Shown in pieces: positions 7,541-14,468 of a stretch of 33,968 nucleotides of DNA; the first letter of the stretch is position 1, and every line of letters begins with the position of its first letter. The translations under genes were made by a program, and so were the position numbers. The notes beneath the pieces are model-generated. The model saw only the letters and a list, made by a program, of their open reading frames with translations. It was not told where the DNA came from and did not search any database. Source of the stretch: Bacillota bacterium (GTDB lineage Bacteria > Bacillota > Limnochordia > Limnochordales > ZCTH02-B6); contig JACDOI010000026.1 of the NCBI GenBank assembly GCA_017656145.1, forward strand, positions 1 through 33,968. Reading direction: 5' to 3'.

Positions 7541-9391
7541 TTGCGGGTATCCATCGCTTGGAAGATGACCATCGGGTTTGCGATTCCTATCGTCCTCAAT
7601 GCTTCGATCTTCTTAAGCGGCCTGAATGCGTTGAGCAGGACCACAGCCGCGTACGAAAACGACGTTCTGCGTATCAGTAAAGCTTTGAGCCTGACGGAGC
7701 AAGTTGGAAAAAACCTGACGGCCCAAAGCTTGAGCATGGCGGTTCAGAGGCTCAATGCAGACAGCCGGCAATGGGATGCCTTCCAGGAGGCCAGCCGGCA
7801 GGCCTCCGAAGCCTTGGCCGAGTTGCGAACGCTGGCCAGGTCGCAAGAGGGACGCAATCTGGTGGACGAAGTGGCCCGGTTGCACGACGATTTCACTCGA
7901 TTTACAAGGCAGTTGTTTGACGGCTCGCTCGGTGCCGGCGAGGCGCAGTTCATCGAGGGCATGCTCAGCCGGCGACAGGCGCTTGAGGAAGCCTTGGATG
8001 ATTTGCTGGAGTATCAGACCCGCCGCATGGGCGAGGTGCAGGCGGAGGCACAGGCGACCGCGGGCCGGGCCCGGATCTACATGGCAGCAATCCTTTGCGG
8101 GGCGGTTGTGGCCGGTATCGTTACCGCGTTTGTGTTTTCCCGCAATATCACCCGGGCCGTTCGCAAGGTGGCGACGGGCGCGTTGCGGCTGGCCGATGGG
8201 GATCTCACCCAGGAGGAAATCCGGATAGGCTCCTCAGACGAGCTCGGGGATATGGCGGGAGCGTTCAACCGCATGGTGGCCAGCTTGCGCGACATGATCC
8301 AGCAGGTGCGGACGGCCACTTTGGCCCTGCGGGAGAACGGCCGGCAAGTGCAGTCCGTGGCAGGTCAAGCCACCGCAGCCACTTCCCAGATCGCCGCCGC
8401 GATACAGCAGGTGGCCGAAGGGGCCGGAAACCAGGCGCAGCGCATCAAAGAAACCCATGAAGGAATGAAGCGGCTCCGGGAGTCGGTGGAACAAATCGCC
8501 CGGGGGGCCGAGGAACAGGCTCAACGCGGCGAACAGACGACTCGCCTGCTGGACCAGATGGTCAAAGCGATTGAACAGGTGGCATCCTCAGCCGACGAGG
8601 TCGCCCAGGCGGCCCGGACCGGGGCGGAGCGGAGCCGGGAGGGTGGCCAAGCGGTGGCGCAGGTGACCGCGGGAATGGAGCAGATCCGATCCTCCACCGC
8701 GGTGGTGGCCCAGCGCATCCAGGAACTCGGCGGCTACTCCCAGCAGATCGGGCAGATCGTGGAAATCATCAGCGACATCGCCGACCAGACCAATTTGCTG
8801 GCGCTGAATGCGGCTATCGAGGCCGCGCGAGCCGGCGAGCACGGGCGCGGCTTCGGAGTGGTGGCCGAAGAAGTCCGCAAGCTGGCGGAGCGGTCCGCAG
8901 CCTCGACCCGGGAGATCGCTCAGCTGATCACCAGCATCCAAGACGGCGTGGCCGCGGCGGTGGAGGCCACCCAGGCCGGAACCGCTCAGGTCGAGTCGGG
9001 CACGGAGAAGGCAGGCCGCGCGCGGGCGGCCTTTGAGGAGATCGTCGCGGCCATCGACCGGACCGATCAACTGGCTGCCACCATCTCCCAGGCGGCCCAA
9101 GAACTGGCCGACGGGAGCCGGTCGGTGTTAAATGCAATGACGGAGATGGCCAGCGTGGCCGAAGAAAATACGGCAGCCACCGAGGAAATGGCTGCCGGCA
9201 GCGATGGGGTCATGAAAGCCGTCGACGAGGTGGCCACCATCTCCGAGGAAACCGCCGCGGCGAGCGAAGAGGTGAGCGCCTCCACCGAGGAAGTCAACGC
9301 CTCCGCGGAGCAGCTCAAGGCGTCGGTTGAAACGCTGGTGCGGCTGGCGGACGACCTTGATCAGGTGGTGGGTCGCTTCAAGACGGAGTGA
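7541..9391 (+). CDS. methyl-accepting chemotaxis protein
   Basis: A 616-residue transmembrane chemoreceptor. TM1 is about residues 10-28, a helical extracytoplasmic sensing region spans about 30-177, TM2 is 179-200, HAMP is about 201-253, and the long cytoplasmic coiled coil follows. The highly conserved hairpin tip that contacts CheA and CheW is at about 408-455 ([26 protein letters not shown]). The start is TTG, 7 bases after a G-run; an in-frame stop at 7511 rules out longer starts, and ATG at 7565 is the alternative. No CheA, CheW, CheR or CheB gene is nearby, so this is an orphan receptor. Its ligand is unknown. The C-terminus ends VGRFKTE without a CheR-docking pentapeptide. Its last 14 bases overlap the end of the converging permease gene. 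Confidence 0.93.
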   Translation: MRVSIAWKMTIGFAIPIVLNASIFLSGLNALSRTTAAYENDVLRISKALSLTEQVGKNLTAQSLSMAVQRLNADSRQWDAFQEASRQASEALAELRTLARSQEGRNLVDEVARLHDDFTRFTRQLFDGSLGAGEAQFIEGMLSRRQALEEALDDLLEYQTRRMGEVQAEAQATAGRARIYMAAILCGAVVAGIVTAFVFSRNITRAVRKVATGALRLADGDLTQEEIRIGSSDELGDMAGAFNRMVASLRDMIQQVRTATLALRENGRQVQSVAGQATAATSQIAAAIQQVAEGAGNQAQRIKETHEGMKRLRESVEQIARGAEEQAQRGEQTTRLLDQMVKAIEQVASSADEVAQAARTGAERSREGGQAVAQVTAGMEQIRSSTAVVAQRIQELGGYSQQIGQIVEIISDIADQTNLLALNAAIEAARAGEHGRGFGVVAEEVRKLAERSAASTREIAQLITSIQDGVAAAVEATQAGTAQVESGTEKAGRARAAFEEIVAAIDRTDQLAATISQAAQELADGSRSVLNAMTEMASVAEENTAATEEMAAGSDGVMKAVDEVATISEETAAASEEVSASTEEVNASAEQLKASVETLVRLADDLDQVVGRFKTE

Positions 9392-10229
9392 TGGGTTTTC
9401 CTTGAGTGCGCAGCCGGCGGCGCACAACAAGCCCCGCAGCGAACTGCACGGTGGCGGCAGTGACTACCGTAGCACCAGGGGGTGTCGCAAGGTAGTAAGA
9501 GGCGTAGAGTCCGATCCATGTGGCGGTGAGACCCAGCGCAGCGGCGACGAGCATGAGCTGCTCCAGCCGGCGGCAAAACAAGAATGCGGTGGCCGCAGGG
9601 GTGATGAGCAGGGCCACAACCATCACCGTGCCGACCGCCTGCAGGGATACTGTTACCGTCAAGGCGACCAGGGACAACAGAAGAAGCTGCAGAACCGCGA
9701 CCGGCAACCCGGCAGCCTCGGCCCCCTTCGGATCGAAGCTGATATATACCAAATGCCGGAAGGTCAATCCCACAAGAAGGGCCGTCGCCCAGGCCGCCCC
9801 CAGAATCCAGGCGATGTCGCTTTGGCTGATGCCCAGCACGGAACCGACGAGAAGGGCAGTCAAATCCCCGGCGAAATTGGGGCGCAAGGTCAGACCCATT
9901 ACGCCCAGCGCGAACGCGCCGGTGAACAGGATAGCCAGCGTCGTGTCGGCCCGCAGATCCGTCTTGCGGCCGAGGGCGGTTAGCCCGGCGGCGGTGGCCA
10001 GGGCGACGGTCAACGCACCGGCCTGGGCCGGCACGCCTAGAAGCAGCGCCGCCACAAGCCCTCCAAAGGCGGCGTGGGCGACCGCGTCACCCATAAACGC
10101 CATGCCCTTCAGCATAATGAACGATCCCACCACTCCCGAGAGAACGGCGATCAGCGACACTCCCACGAAGGCCCGCACCATGAAGCCGTACTGAAACGGC
10201 TCGGTCAGCGCCTCAACGACGGTGTTCAA
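9378..10229 (-). CDS. znuB: metal ABC transporter permease (ABC-3 family)
   Basis: A 283-residue inner-membrane permease with about eight hydrophobic helices. It has the family landmarks [16 protein letters not shown] near the N-terminus and [12 protein letters not shown], a region that contacts the ATPase, in the middle. It is the third gene of the importer operon and overlaps the ATPase gene by 17 bases; the start is TTG with a weak ribosome site, which suggests translational coupling. By context it imports Zn2+ or Mn2+. The two cannot be separated from the permease alone. Confidence 0.9.
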   Translation of the reverse strand: MNTVVEALTEPFQYGFMVRAFVGVSLIAVLSGVVGSFIMLKGMAFMGDAVAHAAFGGLVAALLLGVPAQAGALTVALATAAGLTALGRKTDLRADTTLAILFTGAFALGVMGLTLRPNFAGDLTALLVGSVLGISQSDIAWILGAAWATALLVGLTFRHLVYISFDPKGAEAAGLPVAVLQLLLLSLVALTVTVSLQAVGTVMVVALLITPAATAFLFCRRLEQLMLVAAALGLTATWIGLYASYYLATPPGATVVTAATVQFAAGLVVRRRLRTQGKPITPS

Positions 10230-10989
10230 CGAATGTCACCCGCCCTTCCGCGGTCAAAAGCGGCGTATGGCGGCCGAACACCGCCAAGAGGCGTTCGGCC
10301 GTCAAGGTTTCGTCGGGCGGGCCCTGACATACCACTTCACCCCGCAGACACAACACTGTGTCAAAGTGATCCGTGAGGCAGTTGAGGTCGTGGGTCGTGG
10401 CGATGACCGTCCGGCCCTCGCGCTTGAACTCGTCGAGGATGCTCAACAGGTCGTGCTGGGCCGGAGCGTCAAGTCCTGTGGCCGGCTCGTCCAGGAGGAT
10501 GAGCCTGGCATCTTGGCACAACGCCCGGGCGATCAACACCCGCTGGCGCTGCCCGCCCGAGAGGGCGCCGACGGGCCGATCCCACAGGTGGTCCATCCCG
10601 ACCCGCTCCAAGGCCCGCATGGCCGCGTCCCGGGCGTCCCGGCCCGGCGGGCGCCACCATGGTGTGTGGGCCAAGCGGCCTTGCATCGCGACGTCGATGA
10701 CCCGGATAGGAAACCGCCAGTCGATCTCCTCGCCTTGCGGCAGATAGGCCACAAAGCGCCGGGCATGACCGGGTTCGTGGCCCATCACCCGCACGGTGCC
10801 GGCCCACGGCCGCAGCCGGCCCACTAAGACCCGGAGTAAAGTCGACTTGCCCCCGCCGTTGGGTCCAACGACTGCGGCCAGCACGCCGGCAGGCACCGTC
10901 CACGACACATTGCGCAACACCGCCCGGTCGTCGTAGCCGGCCGTCAATCCGTGGACGTCGACGCATGCCGGGCATGATTCGCGGGTCAT
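10213..10989 (-). CDS. znuC: metal ABC transporter ATP-binding protein
   Basis: A 258-residue ABC ATPase energising uptake of Zn2+ or Mn2+. Walker A is GPNGGGKST (42-50), the Q-loop lies in YLPQGEEIDW, the signature is LSGGQ (143-147), Walker B is LILLDEP (163-169), and the switch histidine is His200 in ATTHD. QGEEIDWRFP after the Q-loop is typical of manganese/zinc importers. The gene overlaps the binding-protein gene by 4 bases and the permease gene by 17. An N-terminal CxxC (Cys6, Cys9) is slightly unusual; I attach no function to it. Confidence 0.93.
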   Translation of the reverse strand: MTRESCPACVDVHGLTAGYDDRAVLRNVSWTVPAGVLAAVVGPNGGGKSTLLRVLVGRLRPWAGTVRVMGHEPGHARRFVAYLPQGEEIDWRFPIRVIDVAMQGRLAHTPWWRPPGRDARDAAMRALERVGMDHLWDRPVGALSGGQRQRVLIARALCQDARLILLDEPATGLDAPAQHDLLSILDEFKREGRTVIATTHDLNCLTDHFDTVLCLRGEVVCQGPPDETLTAERLLAVFGRHTPLLTAEGRVTFVEHRR

Positions 10990-11918
10990 CGCAACGCCTC
11001 CACCAGGGCGCGGGCGTTGGCTCGCATCATCGCCACGTACGTCGGCACGTCTGCGGTCAACGAGTCGGTGTACAGAACTGCTACCCGTACGCCCGCCTCC
11101 CGGGCCAGCGCTTGGGCCACGGCGGGATCGATCTGCGGCTCAACGAACACCGCCGGTATGCGCCGCTCCCGAAGCAACTGGACAAGGTGGACCATGTTGG
11201 AAGCCGCCGGCTCGCGGTCAGGGCTTGGTACGAGGACGCCCGCGACCTCGAACCCGTACCGGCGAGCCATGTAGGCGAAGGCGTCGTGGTAGGTGACGAG
11301 TACCCGCCGCTCCGGTGGGATCTGGGATACCTGTTCCTGGAACCAGCGGTCCAGTTCTTCCAACTCATCCAAGTACGCGCGGGCCAGGGCTCGATAATGC
11401 CGGGCGCCCTGAGGGTCCGCTTCAATCAAGGCATTCTCGATGCGGCGCACGTAATGCATGGCGCGCGTCACGTCGAGCCACAGATGGGGGTTGCCCTCCT
11501 CGTGGTTGTGAACGTCGAAGTGCAGCCCGGCAATGGGTTCTATCCCTTCCGCCAGCTGAATGACGGCGGTTGCGGGCTGAGCGGCCCCTTGCAGCAGGCG
11601 GGGCAGCCACGGCTCCAACCCCAGCCCGTTGTAGATGATTACGTCCGCGGTCGCGATAGCTTGCGCGTCACGGGGCGACGGCTCCCACGTGTGGGGATCC
11701 GAACCCGCGGGTACGAGCGATGTCACCTGCACCCGGCTGCCGCCCACTTGGGCTGCCAGATCGGCAAGCACCCCGTTGGTGGCGACGACGCGCAATGGAT
11801 CCCCCGCGGGGGAAGCGCCGATTGTGCCGGACGGAGACAACAGGCCGAGAAACCACGTTCCAAGAGCGCCCAAAAGGGCTGCCAGCACCAGCGTGGCGGC
11901 CCGCCGGATCGTTGTCAT
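10986..11918 (-). CDS. znuA: metal-binding periplasmic protein of the Zn/Mn ABC importer
   Basis: A 310-residue cluster A-I substrate-binding protein. An N-terminal hydrophobic segment (about 7-27) with no lipobox Cys suggests a signal peptide or membrane anchor, which suits a two-membrane cell. Four metal ligands can be placed by family pattern: His76 (SDPHTWEPSP), His145 (NPHLWLD), His211 (TYHDAFAYMARRYG) and Asp285 (LYTDSL). A third His, where Mn-specific proteins such as PsaA have Glu, favours zinc (ZnuA/TroA type). The loop before His145 has three further His (133, 137, 139), a short version of the ZnuA His-rich loop. AGGAG lies 9 bases before the ATG. Expression is very likely repressed through the palindrome at 11939. 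Confidence 0.92.
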   Translation of the reverse strand: MTTIRRAATLVLAALLGALGTWFLGLLSPSGTIGASPAGDPLRVVATNGVLADLAAQVGGSRVQVTSLVPAGSDPHTWEPSPRDAQAIATADVIIYNGLGLEPWLPRLLQGAAQPATAVIQLAEGIEPIAGLHFDVHNHEEGNPHLWLDVTRAMHYVRRIENALIEADPQGARHYRALARAYLDELEELDRWFQEQVSQIPPERRVLVTYHDAFAYMARRYGFEVAGVLVPSPDREPAASNMVHLVQLLRERRIPAVFVEPQIDPAVAQALAREAGVRVAVLYTDSLTADVPTYVAMMRANARALVEALR

Positions 11919-11920
11919 CG

Positions 11921-11927
11921 GGTATCA
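11921..11927. promoter_or_regulatory. extra half-site GGTATCA
   Basis: It repeats one arm of the upstream palindrome exactly, 26 bases away, and lies beside the ribosome site of the binding-protein gene. No matching second arm is present. Confidence 0.4.
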
Positions 11928-11938
11928 CTCCTGCGAAA

Positions 11939-11953
11939 TGATACCTGGTATCA
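11939..11953. promoter_or_regulatory. Fur/Zur-type operator, perfect 7-1-7 palindrome
   Basis: TGATACC-T-GGTATCA has the 7-1-7 geometry of Bacillota Fur, Zur and PerR boxes. It lies 12 bases downstream of the importer -10 element, so a bound repressor would block transcription start. A Fur-family gene lies immediately upstream on the same strand. Confidence 0.85.
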
Positions 11954-11965
11954 ATTAGCGCTCTC

Positions 11966-11995
11966 AGTTTAGCGTACCCTCCTGCGAGTTGTAAA
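11966..11995 (-). promoter_or_regulatory. sigma-A-type promoter of the metal importer operon
   Basis: On the minus strand TTTACA (11990-11995) is followed after 18 bases by TAAACT (11966-11971). The predicted start, near 11959, is just before the operator. Confidence 0.6.
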
Positions 11996-12011
11996 GGGGG
12001 AAAATGCTCGG

Positions 12012-12515
12012 TCACTGATCGTTTCCGGCCGCGAGGCAATCCCCGCACAAGCCCAGGATGTCCAGGTGGTGGGATTCGACCCGGTAACCGGATTGCTCGG
12101 CGATGCGGTTGAGCGAGTCTTCCATGGGGCACTGTTCCAGATATGCGACGCGCCCGCACTGCCGGCAGATGAGGCGATCGTGATGGCCGTTCTCGGAGGC
12201 GCCAGGCAATGTCAGGACGTACCGCTGGCAGCCATCGTCCAAATGGAGCCGGGAGAGCGCACCAAGGTTTTGCAGAAGCCGCAACGTCCGGAACACGGTG
12301 GCCCGTCCAAGCCCCGTATCCCGGAGCCCCTCGTAGAGCGCTTCGCCGGTGAACGGCCGGAAGTCCTGGGCGGCCACCGCCCGGATCAGCTGCATTCTCG
12401 GCTCGGTGACCCGATGGCCGGCCTGCTCCAAGAGGTTCCTCAGCCGCTGTTCCACCGGCTGGTGGGACTCAAGACCCGGCTCGTCTGGGGTGCCTCCCTG
12501 TGCATCCTTTCTCAT
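12012..12515 (-). CDS. Fur-family metalloregulator, probably Zur
   Basis: A 167-residue repressor. The N-terminal winged helix (about 20-95) includes RVTEPRMQLIRAV and the recognition region GLGRATVFRTLRLLQNLGAL. The C-terminal dimerisation domain has two CxxC pairs (Cys117/Cys120 and Cys157/Cys160) for structural zinc, plus His91, His111, His112, His149 and His150 as likely sensory ligands. Sitting directly upstream of a Zn-type ABC importer with a 7-1-7 palindrome in between, it is best read as the zinc uptake regulator; Fur or PerR identity cannot be excluded. The frame stays open far upstream, but the family fold starts near this ATG. AGGAG is only one base from the ATG, and the proposed promoter would start transcription at about the ATG itself, so the mRNA may be leaderless. 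Confidence 0.9.
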   Translation of the reverse strand: MRKDAQGGTPDEPGLESHQPVEQRLRNLLEQAGHRVTEPRMQLIRAVAAQDFRPFTGEALYEGLRDTGLGRATVFRTLRLLQNLGALSRLHLDDGCQRYVLTLPGASENGHHDRLICRQCGRVAYLEQCPMEDSLNRIAEQSGYRVESHHLDILGLCGDCLAAGNDQ

Positions 12516-12525
12516 ACTCCTATGA
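12512..12525 (-). promoter_or_regulatory. inverted repeat enclosing the fur ribosome site
   Basis: On the mRNA strand TCATA-GGAG-TATGA places the Shine-Dalgarno in the loop and the AUG in the stem. It may be a regulator site, an RNA hairpin, or chance. Confidence 0.35.
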
Positions 12526-12551
12526 TGACACAGGCCCGGCCGCGTTGACAA
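12522..12551 (-). promoter_or_regulatory. candidate fur promoter
   Basis: On the minus strand TTGTCA (12546-12551), 18 bases, then CATCAT (12522-12527), with TGT just before the -10 as an extended element. The predicted start falls at or next to the fur ATG. Confidence 0.4.
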
Positions 12552-12563
12552 CCTTGCCGCCGC

Positions 12564-12581
12564 GGCCGAAACCGTTCGGCC
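12564..12581 (-). terminator. hairpin after mgtE
   Basis: GGCCGAA and TTCGGCC form a perfect 7-bp stem with a 4-base loop, about 50 bases after the mgtE stop. No U-tract follows on the minus strand, so it may be a factor-dependent end or an mRNA 3' stabiliser. Confidence 0.4.
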
Positions 12582-12631
12582 ATCGGCGCCCCTCCTGCGG
12601 GCCGGCGGCTCTTGCCGGACGATTGCTTGGG

Positions 12632-14011
12632 TTATCCGCCCAAGCCGAGCAGCGTGCTGACCAGGAAGAAGTAGATGGCCAGGCTGGTAAAGTCCTTTAG
12701 CGTCGTCAGAAACGGATCGGCACCGGCCGCATGATCGAGGCCGAGTCGGACCATGGCCCACGGCAGGGCAAAGCCGAGGAAGCATGCCAGGGTGGACGAA
12801 ATGAAGAGCGATAAGCCCACCGCAATGCCGAGCTGAGGAATACCGTTGGGGACCCCTTGCCACAAGTAGGCCGCACCGCCGCCGATGACGCCCAAGATCA
12901 CGCCGATGACCATTCCGACCCGCACTTCCCACCAGAGGTGGCGCCCCATGCGGTTCAGATCGATGTGGCCCAGGGCCAAGCCCCGGGCGAAGATGGTCGT
13001 GGACTGGGTTCCGATGTTGCCGCCCATGTCCATGATCATCGGAATGAACACCGCCGCCGCGGCCACCGACGCGAGCACGTTCTGAAACGACTCGATGAGG
13101 CGGCCGACGGCAAGGCCTCCTGCCAAGGTGACGAACAGAAACAGCATGCGCACCCGCACCGGGTAGAGAATCCCGCCGCGGGTCAACCGCTCGCTGCGCA
13201 CCAAGTCGTCGCCGTGGATCAAGTCCGCCACACCGGCCTTATGGTACATCGTCTCAGAAGTGTCCTCGTCCAGGACGTCCATCGCATCGTCGAACGTCAC
13301 CGCGCCCACAAGCCGATTTTCCTTGTCGACCACCGGAACCGCCGGCACGTCCAGCCGTTGCAGGAGGCGGGCAGCCTCCGCCGCGCTGTCGTGGGCTCGC
13401 ACCCGCAGCTCGGCGCCTTCCAGAAGCTGGCTTACCGGAGTGCCGGGATCCGCCTTGACCAGATCGCTCAGGCGCACGAAACCCTCGTAGCGGCGGGTTT
13501 CATCGGTAATGAAGACGACCGCGATGCCTTCCCGCTTCAAGGGCGATTGGCGCACCGTATCCAGCACTTGGCCGACCGTCGCGTGGCGGCGCACCATGAC
13601 GTAATTGGGGCTCATGATGCGCCCCGCACTGTCCGGCGGGTAGTTGAGCAGCATGTGGATGCTGGCCCGGGTTTCGGGTCCCAAGTCCCGGAGGAGGCGC
13701 TTGGCCACCTTGGCCGGCAACTCGTCAAATAGGGCGGCCCGGTCGTCCGGGTCCATGCCTTCGATGATGGCGATGGCCTCGGAACTCTCCATCGCGTCCA
13801 GGAGCGACCGTTGCTCATCAGGGTTCAGCCGCTCGAACACTTCAATTGCCCGGTCTTTGTTGAGCAGGCGGAATGCGACGGCCCGGTCGGTCGACGCCAG
13901 CTCGGCCAGGATCGCGGCACCGGCGTCCGGAGTCAGCCGGTTGAGCAGCCGCTTGACGGCATCGAACTCGTGATTGCGCAAACGCTCGGCAACAATGGCC
14001 GCGGACGACAT
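12632..14011 (-). CDS. mgtE: magnesium channel/transporter MgtE
   Basis: A 459-residue Mg2+ channel of the inner membrane. The cytosolic N domain (about 1-130) is the superhelical MgtE_N fold, ending in the conserved PPDSAGRIM (125-133). Two CBS domains (about 135-195 and 198-257) sense cytosolic Mg2+, and five membrane helices (about 285-457) form the pore. VFIPMIMDMGGNIGTQS (321-337) is the pore-helix signature, and Asp440 in FLTTLKDFTS matches the pore aspartate that binds hydrated Mg2+ in Thermus MgtE. Length is typical. AGGAG lies 9 bases before the ATG. The gene has its own promoter and a leader of about 320 nt with a small ORF and hairpins, so it is probably regulated after transcription start. 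Confidence 0.95.
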   Translation of the reverse strand: MSSAAIVAERLRNHEFDAVKRLLNRLTPDAGAAILAELASTDRAVAFRLLNKDRAIEVFERLNPDEQRSLLDAMESSEAIAIIEGMDPDDRAALFDELPAKVAKRLLRDLGPETRASIHMLLNYPPDSAGRIMSPNYVMVRRHATVGQVLDTVRQSPLKREGIAVVFITDETRRYEGFVRLSDLVKADPGTPVSQLLEGAELRVRAHDSAAEAARLLQRLDVPAVPVVDKENRLVGAVTFDDAMDVLDEDTSETMYHKAGVADLIHGDDLVRSERLTRGGILYPVRVRMLFLFVTLAGGLAVGRLIESFQNVLASVAAAAVFIPMIMDMGGNIGTQSTTIFARGLALGHIDLNRMGRHLWWEVRVGMVIGVILGVIGGGAAYLWQGVPNGIPQLGIAVGLSLFISSTLACFLGFALPWAMVRLGLDHAAGADPFLTTLKDFTSLAIYFFLVSTLLGLGG

Positions 14012-14059
14012 CGGGAAACACTCCTCGCATCCCCCGCCCGCGGCGTTTCGCTCAGCGGC

Positions 14060-14200
14060 TCACGCGGCTCGGAAGGCAAAGGGGGCCGCCGGTGACACCG
14101 GCCGGCGTTTTGGGGCAGGCGCGGGGCGGGGTTCCGGATTTGAGCCGGAACGGTCCGGCCAGATGACGCGGTTGCATCTACTGGCACCGTCGTAATCCAT
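14060..14200 (-). CDS. proline-rich 46-residue leader peptide candidate upstream of mgtE
   Basis: An ATG at 14200 has the best ribosome site seen in the window, AGGAGGT with an 8-base spacer. The 46-codon frame ends at 14060, 48 bases before mgtE, on the same transcript. The middle of the peptide reads NPEPRPAPAPKRRPV: Pro alternating with Glu, Arg and Ala, then a basic run. The Mg2+-responsive leader peptide MgtL of Salmonella and E. coli mgtA ([17 protein letters not shown]) has the same character. The nucleotide sequence of this stretch is also where two strong hairpins form. Pro/Arg-rich frames arise easily by chance in GC-rich DNA, so coding status rests mainly on the ribosome site and the position. 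About 32 of 46 codons end in G or C. Confidence 0.55.
   Translation of the reverse strand: MDYDGASRCNRVIWPDRSGSNPEPRPAPAPKRRPVSPAAPFAFRAA
14085..14106 (-). promoter_or_regulatory. strong hairpin late in the leader ORF
   Basis: GCCG and CCGG arms pair with CCGG and CGGC around TGACA (one bulged base), about 75 bases before mgtE. It is a candidate attenuator or ribosome-site-controlling stem. CCGG motifs shared with the hairpin at 14131 would allow alternative pairing. Confidence 0.4.
14131..14151 (-). promoter_or_regulatory. hairpin in the middle of the leader ORF
   Basis: GTTCCGG and CCGGAAC form a perfect 7-bp stem around a 7-base loop, covering the codons just before and at the start of the Pro-rich stretch. 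Ribosome position on the small ORF would decide whether it can form. Confidence 0.45.
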
Positions 14201-14334
14201 CGTGCCCCACCTCCTGCCGTGAAGGTGACAAGGGAAGCCTTTGGCGCCTCCGAGGCCCGTCGCCGGCTCAAGCCGGGCATCGTGGCCCGAAGGCTAGAGG
14301 CTGGGCGCGGTTTCGCCCCATTTCGACAACGAAC

Positions 14335-14364
14335 AGATTACCAGCCCGTCCGCAAGACTGTCAA
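14335..14364 (-). promoter_or_regulatory. mgtE promoter
   Basis: On the minus strand a perfect TTGACA (14359-14364), an 18-base spacer and TAATCT (14335-14340). Predicted start is near 14328, about 128 bases before the leader ORF and about 320 before mgtE. Confidence 0.6.
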
Positions 14365-14432
14365 CCTTGTGGGCGGGTCGCCCAGACCCCGCGGCTCTCC
14401 ATCGGCTCTGGGGCCTTTTGGCCGGTGCGACG

Positions 14433-14441
14433 TGCTATAAT
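14433..14441 (+). promoter_or_regulatory. extended -10 promoter of the copD fusion gene
   Basis: TGC followed by a perfect TATAAT (14436-14441); no good -35 is visible. Its position inside the longest possible frame rules out starts upstream of 14469. Confidence 0.65.
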
Positions 14442-14468
14442 GATACGAGCCCAAAAGGGGAGTTGCTC

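Noticed and set aside
12545-12550. TTGACA on the plus strand as a promoter
   Set aside because: No -10 follows at a sensible distance and no plus-strand gene lies downstream before 14469.
12516-12932. N-terminal extension of the Fur-family frame
   Set aside because: The extra residues run through the mgtE 3' end and have no Fur similarity; the winged helix starts near ATG 12515.
14012-14334. M-box (ykoK) Mg2+ riboswitch upstream of mgtE
   Set aside because: I looked on the minus strand for the conserved M-box segments around AGGTGAGGCTCC, GCC-rich junctions and GCTAAAGCTCTACGA and did not find them. A covariance search could still overturn this.
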